Below are positions 48,775 to 58,222 of a DNA stretch of 64,000 nucleotides, piece after piece; the first letter of the stretch is position 1; each line of letters begins with the position of its first letter. The notes under the pieces are model-generated. The model was given only the letters and a program-made list of their open reading frames with translations. It made no database searches and had not been told where the DNA came from. Source of the stretch: Trileptium ribeirensis (taxonomy: Eukaryota > Nematoda > Enoplea > Enoplida > Thoracostomopsidae); NCBI GenBank assembly GCA_030248225.1, contig JASANE010021424.1, positions 49,270-113,269 on the forward strand. Direction: 5' to 3'. The translations under genes and the position numbers were made by a program.

Positions 48775-48930
48775 TTAATTTTCCTGGGGGTAGGGGTTGG
48801 ATGGGGATTTTTCCTTATATGGGCTATCGGAATTAAAAAGGGGCCGGGATTCGTCACCAGAAGATTGTGTGGTTTGAGGTGTGGCCAGTACAATGCCGGT
48901 GGGACACTCGGTATGGCACACGTCTTTCTT
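48775..48930 (+). repeat. Dispersed repeat, copy B
   Basis: Second copy of the repeat at 46970-47110. It is preceded by a purine-rich stretch (48620-48660) and a G/T-rich one. No protein is supported. Confidence 0.6.
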
Positions 48931-48985
48931 TCGTGAGCGGTGCTAGTGCCCTATATTTTGCGATGCGGCGCGATCTTGCTCAACT

Positions 48986-50930
48986 CTACGTGCTCGAGTT
49001 CCAGATAAACGGCAACAGACACGAATATAAAATGTTTATTACAAAACGATAAAAAGTTAGGCACTGATACACCGTCGGTAACTTTTGGCAATAATTTTGA
49101 TAACCGTATCTGAGTACGTACTTTCCTCGTTGCTCCTTTTTAAAAGCCTTGATATGGTTCTTTTGCACCGTATTTTTGCTCTCACCAACTTCGCTCTAGT
49201 TTTTCAATACAGTTAATCGAGCTCTCGTAACCAAAACGGCGGTACTTTCTTTAACACCAGATTATTTTGAGCTAACGCTAGTACTTCACCGGACTCTTTT
49301 TGCACAGTCTGACTTCCACTAATACGCAGTCTGACTCGTACTCTTCACGCACTTAGGCCAATAAGTTCGGTAAGATTGAGGATTCCTATCTAGTACTTTA
49401 GCCTTTAAATTTATCTAAAACTAACAGTATTGGCCTATTCCTTAACTCTAAGTTATGACAGCTAATGTTTAAAGGGTATACTTTAAAGGTTACTTGTTAC
49501 TTTATTAGAGCCCTTATGGGTTGACACAATGACACCGGACGGTAGTCACTAAAAATAATACTGAGTTAAAGATACTTAATTGTGCCGCCAAGCATAGTCC
49601 TCTCTTTCACTATGACCCGCAACCGCCAAATAAGAATCTCGCGCGTTCTTTGCTCTCAAATCGCGACGCGTATAAAGCCCGCTCGGTGAAATCGGAAACC
49701 CGAGTATAGGCGTTCCCTTGCCAATAGCCGTCAGTAAAAGGCATGAGTATAGGTGCCCTATAATATATATAAGCATATCCCGAAGGGCCGAGTATAAGCT
49801 CTTCCTTAAAATATTCCACAAGCGAAAAAGTTAAAGGAAACTCCTCAATATATTCCACAACTATCGTTCAAGCTAATGTTCCGTAACCAAGCGGCCGTCA
49901 TATAAACACACAACTGAGATAAAAAAATTAGCTAGGTAACAAGTTTTAAAAACAACTTATAAATCCGAAATACAGGTAGAAGCTACAACGGCGTAAACCG
50001 AAGACTCTATAAGATCTAACATAAGACTGATCTCTTACGATAAAAACAATCTAAATTGAACATAGCTAATAATAATAAACAAAATGAAAGGAAAATATGT
50101 AAATTAGGTTTACGAAATAAGTAAAATTTATATATTTTATAATTTTTGAAAACTAAGATATTGAGGGAACCATATAATATAATATTTAGTGAAAAATGAT
50201 GAAAAATAGGATTTTTGCCCCGGGACCCATTGGTAGCCTACTAATTCCCCAACATTAACCACAAAAAACATATATTTTAAATAACCGGGTTGCTTAGTTA
50301 CAGCTATGTAACATATTGTTAATCCCAAAAAATGCCATTTATTCAATATACACATGCATAGATATGCATAACAAAATCTGCCGTTGGTGCAATGTACACA
50401 CGCAATATACAACGTTTGTGTATATGTGCGTACATACAACGCATGCATTACTCCTACGACAAAGTTGTATAATATCAATCTTACTCCAATTTTACCAAAA
50501 ATACAAATAAAAGGTCCATTCTTGGGTGTACTTCACTAGACGGGTTGGTGCTATATATAGTAGACGTGTTCGTAAATTCTAACTATACAGTAAATCAAAA
50601 TCAAAACAGTAAAAAATTTTAATTTAGGGAGCACTAAAGCAATAAAGGGGTCGGCGCCACAGATAGATGCGACAGTTGCATGTTGCAAAAAAGTATTTTA
50701 TAAATATAACCTTGAGCAACAACCAGCATTCTGCGAGGGATGACACGGCTCTGAAATTCTCTCTCATGGCGATGACATTTCCAGAATATTCAACGAATAA
50801 ATTGTTGTCACAATGCAAGTAGAGAATTAGTTTGTTCCCTAAACTTCCATGCTGACGGTGTTTACAACATTGACTGAAGAACATTCTAGAAATTTCAATT
50901 TGTCTATATGTTTCTCGAATGTTGTAGCTA
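48986..50930. other. No gene seen
   Basis: AT-rich. Two overlapping short minus frames near 49576-49858 have no family features. A TATAAG-like stretch near 49790 is not supported by other promoter elements. Confidence 0.4.
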
Positions 50931-50940
50931 TGCGTTTGTT

Positions 50941-51133
50941 CGGGTATATATACTGCTTTCCAACAGCAGTAGTCAGCATGCAGTGAGTACCGAGCGTACC
51001 GATTGTGTAAATTGTGCAGACTTCCAACATTTCTGTCTACTGGTTTGGTTTTCTACTTGTTTTCAAATAAATGTCTTTTTAAAATGCTCTCGGGTCGTCG
51101 TGCTCACCTGCGCTCTGACCCACAGATACAACA
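50941..51133 (+). promoter_or_regulatory. Putative LTR end of a Ty3/gypsy remnant
   Basis: GGTATATATAC at about 50941 is followed within 35 bases by AGTCAGCATGCAGTGAG (possible Inr) and AATAAA at 51066-51071. The segment ends ...ATACAACA at 51133, and TGGCGTACG, a primer-site-like start, appears ten bases later. The gag remnant begins at 51206. The LTR start is not identified. Confidence 0.5.
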
Positions 51134-51205
51134 AGGATCAAGTGGCGTACGAAGTACCCGACAGAACCCCGACCGTCTCTGGATTCAAAAGGATCATCGT
51201 CAACT

Positions 51206-51900
51206 ATGGCGGAACTCACCGAATTGGTCAAGCTGATCAATCAACAACTTATGATGCATCAGCAGCAGATGGCAGCAGTGGATCGTCAGCGAAAGAAAAA
51301 TCAACAACGGATAGAACACAGCAACTGCAAATACAACAACAGCGAAAGAAAAATCAACAACGGGCGGAACAACAGCAATAAGAGACGGAAGACCGGTTCC
51401 TGTAATTACTCCAGATTATTGCTACCGGAGCAACCTGAACACCAACGTCACCTCGGCTGTAACAAATCCAACGTTCGCTCCATTCGATTCAACTTCTGAG
51501 CTGTGCAACGACTACTACGCCGGTTCTGCGCCTTTGATGGAGCCAACTCTGTTGCATACGTCAAGAAGCTTGTAGTTAGTTTTCCTGACCAATTAATCCG
51601 TCTCCCTTACAAGCTGCTGGCTAACCTGGCTAGTCAACTATCACCAAAGGAAGACATCAACGATCTTCCCATGGACGAATTCGTCGACTCTATGAAGGTC
51701 CAATTTGATCCCGAACATTTCACGCTACGGGAACGATACAACTTCCGGAGCGAGATGAAACTAAAACCTGGTGAAACCATCCAAAAACTCGCTGCCGTAT
51801 CCGCCAGGACGTTGCGACGTGCGACTTTACCATCCGTCATGGACCCATAAGACGACGCTCTTGGAACCAGATTCATCTACTCCGTCAACCACGATTCTCT
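51206..51900 (+). pseudogene. gag: Ty3/gypsy gag remnant
   Basis: It begins MAELTELVKLINQQLMMHQQQM, a usual N-terminus for one group of metazoan Ty3/gypsy Gags, followed by a Gln/Lys/Asn-rich slippage-prone stretch. After a frame change the capsid part (51503-51850) reads LLANLASQLSPKEDINDLP, FDPEHFTLRERYNF and KPGETIQKLAA, all in the family order. A stop at 51848 and a further few codons end in the palindromic repeat array. No knuckle, protease or pol remains. Confidence 0.75.
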
Positions 51901-51947
51901 TGTCATTACTGATTCACAGAATAATGCGCCCATCTACTCGAAAATTT

Positions 51948-52072
51948 TTGTTACATACGACATGTCGTATGTAACCAATGTTACGACATGTCGTACGCAA
52001 CCAGTGTTACATACGACATGTCGTACGTAACCAGTGTTACATACGACATGTCGTATGTAACACTGTTACATG
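51948..52072. repeat. Tandem array of 26-bp perfect palindromes
   Basis: Four units at roughly 27-37 bp intervals. The half-site is GTTACATACGACA followed by its exact reverse complement; spacers are CCAATG or CCAGT. One unit is shortened and two are slightly mutated. It directly abuts the gag remnant. Confidence 0.9.
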
Positions 52073-52104
52073 CAGCTTTCACATAAAAATGCGTGCAAAA
52101 ACCG

Positions 52105-52665
52105 TGCAGTTTTGTCTCTTACGACAGTCCTTAAGAGACAAAAATCTCCTAAGGCTCGCTGTATAATATTTTAGTGTCATATAGATAGCTATAAGGCACT
52201 TTTGTCTCTTATAGTCAATTGTAAGATATTTTAATCTCTTTTACAGACAACTGTAAGAGATTTTAGTTTCTTAGAGCTGTCTGTAAGAGATTTTTGCCTT
52301 TTAGAGCTGGCCACAAATAACGAAAATCTTTAACGACTGGCCATATGAGATTAAAATATCTTAAGGACAGTTATAACAGATTGTAGTTTGCAATGCATTA
52401 CTGTTAAAGACAGAAGTCTCTTGCAGCAAACTGTAAGACACTTCAAAACCTTATGGATAGCTGTAAGAGACATTTGTATCTTATAGCTAGTTATAAGAGA
52501 CAATAGTTTCTTACAGCTAGCACAAAGAGACAAAAGTCTCTTACTGCTAAGTCAAAGAGATTTAACTCTGTTTTATTTCGCTGTTAGATATTTGTGTCTG
52601 TTTCGGGCATTTGTAAGAGACAAAAGTCTCTTATGGCTAACTGTAAGAGACATTTCATACAGCTT
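52105..52665. repeat. Satellite of about 30-35 bp hairpin-forming units
   Basis: About 15 or more units are built on TAAGAGACAAAAGTCTCTTA followed by a spacer of the type TAGCTAACTG. Each intact unit is a dyad (AAGAGAC/GTCTCTT around AAAA). Divergence between units is moderate. No protein is supported. Confidence 0.85.
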
Positions 52666-55600
52666 TTTATTATATAGTTTTTATGGCTGGTTATTGGGCT
52701 TATTGTCAGATCGGGTTGGGTTGATATTTTTCAACCTGATGCAGCCTCTATTGTCACATACTTATATATAGCTAAATATTTGTTCTAACTATGAAATATT
52801 AATTAAACGTTACATAGTAATATTACATAAGATAGTTTGAACAAAATGAATGTAATAGTGCTGTTAATTATGATAGGACTGAAGAATGTGTTACAACCAA
52901 AATGTATTGCCACTTGACGTTGTTTAGCAAGGTATAAGCATAATTCACGCAATGAGTAAAATCTAACTTAAAGTTGAAGCTTTGCGTACAATATCTATGA
53001 TGGAATTTAATTGTCGTGTTGGACAAGGTAATTCTGATGGGCTAAAGTGTATGCATGTCCAGCCGTTCTCGATATCCTAAGTCTAAGCCTTAGCTTTAGT
53101 ATGAGCTTAGGTACCGCTTACCATAGCATATGAGACATGCGCTAAGCATAAGCCTAAGTCAGGGGCAGCCCCGCTCTAAGTTCTTCTTTTTTCTAACGAT
53201 TTAACGTGTTGCCCCCAGGGTTACCTAGGCCGTCGCGACCATGCCTATAACATACTTGCTTAGCCGTATGACGCGAATGATGGTGTAATACATATTGTAG
53301 CTTCTTATAAATAAGTTACGAAACCACGGTGTGACGACGTTTCCCGAGAAGACACTATATATACTGCTGTCACAATGAAGGTTTAGAAATATGTGTTTTG
53401 AAGCTTTTTGGTCAGCAACTAAGTTTAGACAGACGATTTTGATATTATTTGATAGAACTCCTGTAAAGGTGTCGTAAGGTGCCTAATACGACCTGATCCG
53501 GTCACCGGTTCCTAAGATACCGGTAAACCGGCAATTTCAAAAATTAGTCATAGGATTTCGCGCTTTTCTCTATTTTTCTATCAGGTACCAACATGCTAAC
53601 GGTATTGTCTGTGTTAAATTTGGTACCAATCGACGTATCACGAGGAAGTAATTAATAGTGCGAAAACTTGATAGACCCAAGATTTCTTCGCGCTCGAGTT
53701 ATAGCCAAAAACCGGTTAAATTTGGCCCATTTTCGGGTCTTAGAAATTTTTTGTACGTGTATTAATTTTTTGTTTTTAAACTTTCTTTGCTTGAATTACA
53801 ATATTGCCTACCAAACAAAATATTTTTTACTTACTGGGCGGGTGAAATTAAAAAAAATTATTGGAACATTAAAGATTGAACTATACTCGTATTTAATATG
53901 GCCTTCACGTTTCTTGGAATTTTGTGTCAATTTTGATCATTTTTCACGGTTTACTGAATTAGAATAAATATATCTCGCGAACCAAGAAAAAATTCATAAA
54001 TCCGATATGAAAAGTTTTTCGGGTTTGTCCGAAGGGTACGCTAAAACAATTTGAATGAGATAATTTGAAAATTGAGGAACTAGATAGATTTTGAAAATGG
54101 TGTTTTATGCAATTTATGCATAATTCACAGAGATGTGCGTCACGAACTGCACATCGTGAGCGATTGCTGCGACCACTGCTGAAAAACACTAAAGGCATTA
54201 GACAAGTTTAACACAGTGTCTTTAATAACACAAGCTTGAAGTATCGCTGCTGCGATAATATTAGTTTATATTGCAAAACCATTGATTTATTGCTGCGCAA
54301 TAGACAGCTAGTTGTTATTGTAGCAACAATATTATGCTTGCGGATATTGCTGTAACAATATTTGTTTTTCAGCATGTAGGCATTGAAAAATCCGTTGTAA
54401 CTATAATAAGCAACAATAAGATAAGATAGCTTCTACTGCATTGTCTAAAAATAAAATCCTGCAGTGAATTAAAATATAGTAGGCTGCAGTTAGTAAATGA
54501 TTTAATAACCGTTGGGTTTGCTCTGGATAGTAACTACTATGTGTATCACCCCCCCCCCCCCCCCCCCAGTGCGTCGCGAAGGATATGGTTGCAAGTGGAA
54601 AGCTTTTCAAATACATGCGGATTAATACTTTGACAACTTTACATAGAAAGCCATAAAATCAAGCATTATTCTGTCGGAAGGATAGTCTTAGTAGATTCCG
54701 CGTTCATTTCCACAATGCTTCATTATCACACTAAATACGGATACAGACATACTACGGTACCGAATATATCTCATATTCCTGTGTGAAACTGTATTTACAT
54801 AAAGTTGCATTATCCGACTCATGTAATCAACTTACACTGATCGAAATAATGTTAAGCTTTGGTGTCATTTTGCACAAAAGATATAGCATTAACAGAGGTC
54901 TATTCCTTGAATACGCAGTGAGATATATTTTAGTTCATGCATAATACAACTCACCCTCCGCTTTAACAACTTCTGCATTTATTCGTCAGATATAGTACGC
55001 AAGTTTTAATTATTATAACTGCTGCTGTAGCCTCATAAAACCAATGTGTCATTTCAAATTATATTTTCAACTTTAGTCAAACATCTCTCAGTTAAAATGT
55101 TTGAGCTATAATGGCAAACTGTGTTGTAGTGCGGTAGGTAATATAACCGACTGATTGTACAATGTGTAAATCTGGCTTGTCAATGTTTAATTTGCTTTAA
55201 TTATAATTCGAGTGTAAACAGGCAGCGCTAAACAATAGGACGTGTGTCAACAACTAAATGCAACGCAAAATATATATCAATATAATTTGCTCGCAAAATA
55301 TGCAACAACATATATTCATGCATTAACAAATACATTCTTTATTGGGTAATAAAACCTGGACAGTTTTCATTGTATTATAACGTGAGCATAAATAACATAT
55401 ATAATTTTTGTATATACGTACATCAAGAGGTGCAGAGGGTTATCCCTTTAGGGTCGGCCCTTCCCACGCCACATTAACTCCCTAAACCCCACGCGTTGTG
55501 AGGGTGCTCGGAAAAATTCACCGAAAATTTGCAAAATGGGGTGAAAACTGGCAACATAGGTATATATAAAATAGGGCAATTGGAAACTGTAAAAAATTCA

Positions 55601-56037
55601 ATTGAATTCACTGGATGCAATAGGGTTTATATCGCTCGAATACCGGTTTTCCGCAGTTCAGTTGCAATAATAAGCAATCGTTATATTCTTTATTTTATAC
55701 GAACTAATTCTAATTAATCGAAAATCACTGAAAAATAGAACAAAATACAAATGTAACACTGGAAACAATAATTGTGTAAGAAACAGTTTCATTATGACAA
55801 TAGATTCCTGAGACATACTCTCAGTCAAACCGTTTTCACCTATACCCACACTTGGGACATCTCCCAATTCATCCCCGAGACTACTACAAAAGAGCAAAAT
55901 TCAATAATAACTAGAAAATTATACTAAAAGAATACTAAATTAGATCGAAACAACAAAGGACAGCTTCAAAAACCAAGAAGATGCATGAAACAGTGTAAAT
56001 GTTAAGCTAACACCATAGATATATGCAAATCCATTAG
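52666..56037. other. No gene seen
   Basis: AT-rich. Notable only for a loose cluster of CTAAGC/GCTTAG motifs at 53080-53160, a C19 run at 54549-54567, and CCGGT-rich repeat-like sequence at 53490-53540. The frame at 53668-53967 has no recognisable features. Confidence 0.4.
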
Positions 56038-56042
56038 TTATA

Positions 56043-56908
56043 CCAAGAGTGCATTAGGGAAGAGTATGACACTTCCCTGCACTCACATATAAACCCGTGT
56101 TCTATGTCACGGGCGTTTTCGGCCTGACCCCCCTCAGTTTCTGGGGGGGTCGAGATGCCATGACCCCCCCCCAGTTTCTGGGGGGGGGTCGGTCGGACCC
56201 CTCCCAGTTTCTGGGGGGGGGGTCGGTCGAACCCCCACCCAGTTTTGGGGGGGTCGGTCGGACCCCCCCCAGTTTTGGGGGGGGGGTATTATGTGAAGCG
56301 ATATTTCTATAATTTAAGCCGTTTCTGTTATTTCATAATTACGACTTCGCGTATATATTTTCAGCTTTGTTTTAATATTTCTAGCTCTTTTTTTTAGCTT
56401 TGCTTTTTATAGTTTTTTATACTTATCAGGACACATGTCAGAACGGGTGCCAAGATCGCCGGGGGGCACCCTGTAATTTTTACAGCGGCCTTCTCATTTT
56501 ATGGTGGCGGCACAGACACTTGTTCCAATATTAAAGAACTATAAAAAGCAAAGCTAAAACAAAGAGCTAGAAATATTAAAACAAAGCTGAAAATATATAC
56601 GCGAAGTCGTAATTATGAAATAACAGAAACGGCTTAAATTATAGAAATATCGCTTCACATAATACCCCCCCCAAAACTGGGGGGGGGGTCCGACCGACCC
56701 CCCCCCCCCAAAAAGGGGGGGGGGTTCGACCGACCCCCCCCAGAAACTGGGGGGTCCGACCCCCCCCCCCCCAGAAACTGGGGGGGGTCAGGGCATCTCA
56801 ACCCCCCAGAAACTGGGGGGGGGGCAGGCGGAAAACGCCCGTGATATAGAACACGGGTTTATATGTGAGTGCAGGGAAGTGTCATACTCTTCCCTAATGC
56901 ACTCTTGG
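56043..56908. mobile_element. Foldback-like element with long G/C-run inverted arms
   Basis: 866 bp. The left arm (56043 to about 56430) and right arm (about 56530-56908) are near-perfect reverse complements around a roughly 100-bp unique loop. It is flanked by TTATA at 56038-56042 and 56909-56913, a 5-bp target duplication. Ends are CCAAGAGTGCATTAGGG. Each arm holds four to five copies of CAGTTT(CT)GGGGGGG-TCGGTCGG-ACCCCCC. It lies 81 bp beyond the end of the SGNH frame. Any ORF across it is a product of the repeats. Confidence 0.85.
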
Positions 56909-56989
56909 TTATACATATTATCGACTATAATAGCTACGAAACAACATGAAAACTATATTTCACAAAACGTGACATTCCCGAGCAAAAGG

Positions 56990-58213
56990 TTAGCGATAAA
57001 ATGTGCCATCGGCTCGTCTTTTGTAAACCATGGATTTTTCTGATAGCTTAAAAGCAACATTGCGAATTTGCGGAACATCAACTGCAATTCGTTTAATGAT
57101 GAGGCCAAGTCCTTTGTGATTAATGTGGAAACGATCATTGGGCTCGAAGTACTGTGGATTCAATGTTCCGGGCTCATTACCAACAAATGGGCAGCTTGGG
57201 TCGTTGTTCCACTTGATACAGCGAACATTGGTGTCTAAGAGTGACACTTCAATATACGTCGAGTAACCATCGATGTCTGGAACGTTGGGATGGGGAACTG
57301 GGGTGCACATCACAACTGTTGGGCCATTTGGCTGATGACGGAGGAAACGCTCCAGCGTTTCCCAGGATTCCCGACGACCTGTTATATTCGTTTGTTTAGC
57401 ATCATTGACGCCACAATATATTATTACAACATGATAATCTAGCCAGAAAAGCCTGAATTGTCGGAACGCTGTGACCATATCACGGTGCCTACCACCGCTA
57501 ATAGCTATTGCCTTTCCGCCAACGATGTTTTTAATATATCGACCCTGGCTATCAGACAGCCATAACACTGTAAACTTGTACCGCGGGTAAGAAGAGAGCC
57601 TCTCGTACAAGTACATCGATGCAGTGCCGATATTGAATATCCAAAAATTGCGGGTATGGCGTTGAACAAGATCATCTAGGCAGCGACCATATTGGTTAAA
57701 TCCCGGATACCATAATACCTCTTGAGATGGATTGTTTGACATTCGCATCCCAGTCGACCATACCGTAGATTTGTTCGTTGAACATAATTGGAAGTGAATC
57801 TGCGTTGGATCGCTGATTGCATTGATAATTGAAAAGAAAGACCTGCGAAATGCATTGTCTTGCGCTTCTGGTTTGACAAGCTCGATAAGAACGTCGCTCA
57901 TTATTTGATCCGCACATAGAATCCATTCCGCTGTGAATTCGATGCTTCGCTGTTGCAACCATCGCCAAATATTTGTAGGATTTGACGCCAGGTAAGGATT
58001 CAGTCGCACCCTCTCGGCAATGTCCGAATGGTTCATTTGTGCCAATACTAAGCAGCAGCGAATTGTTTCGATTGTTGAATATGATTTATCTCCAAAAGCC
58101 AAAGGTTGTTCAAATTTATGATAGGGCGAAAGAGGATGGTCATGCTGGATATAATACGATCGCATGCTAAAATTAAACAATTCATTTACAAAGTCATGCG
58201 CCAAAAAAGTCAT
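56990..58213 (-). CDS. SGNH (GDSL-like) hydrolase frame following BEL/Pao pol
   Basis: 407 intact codons. The last 200 residues carry the SGNH hydrolase blocks: LWLSDSQG with probable nucleophile Ser222; GGRH (block II Gly, about 240-243); YCGVND (block III, Gly268 and Asn270, oxyanion hole); and DRFHIN with Asp360 and His363 completing the triad. Such enzymes cleave esters of lipids, sugars or acetyl groups; the substrate cannot be told. Residues 1-210 are unrecognised. No signal peptide or membrane segment is obvious. It begins nine bases after the integrase stop TAA and in the same frame, so it is the third module of the element, in the env position. It could be made by stop readthrough, reinitiation or a subgenomic RNA, or the TAA could be a mutation in a former fusion. 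Confidence 0.8.
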   Translation of the reverse strand: MTFLAHDFVNELFNFSMRSYYIQHDHPLSPYHKFEQPLAFGDKSYSTIETIRCCLVLAQMNHSDIAERVRLNPYLASNPTNIWRWLQQRSIEFTAEWILCADQIMSDVLIELVKPEAQDNAFRRSFFSIINAISDPTQIHFQLCSTNKSTVWSTGMRMSNNPSQEVLWYPGFNQYGRCLDDLVQRHTRNFWIFNIGTASMYLYERLSSYPRYKFTVLWLSDSQGRYIKNIVGGKAIAISGGRHRDMVTAFRQFRLFWLDYHVVIIYCGVNDAKQTNITGRRESWETLERFLRHQPNGPTVVMCTPVPHPNVPDIDGYSTYIEVSLLDTNVRCIKWNNDPSCPFVGNEPGTLNPQYFEPNDRFHINHKGLGLIIKRIAVDVPQIRNVAFKLSEKSMVYKRRADGTFYR

Positions 58214-58222
58214 TATAATTGT

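Noticed and set aside
51948..52665. CRISPR-like array
   Set aside because: The repeats are adjacent dyads with short degenerate spacers in a eukaryotic sequence; no unique spacers and no cas genes.
56097..56312. Gly/Pro-rich 71-codon frame
   Set aside because: A translation of the G/C-run repeat in the foldback element.
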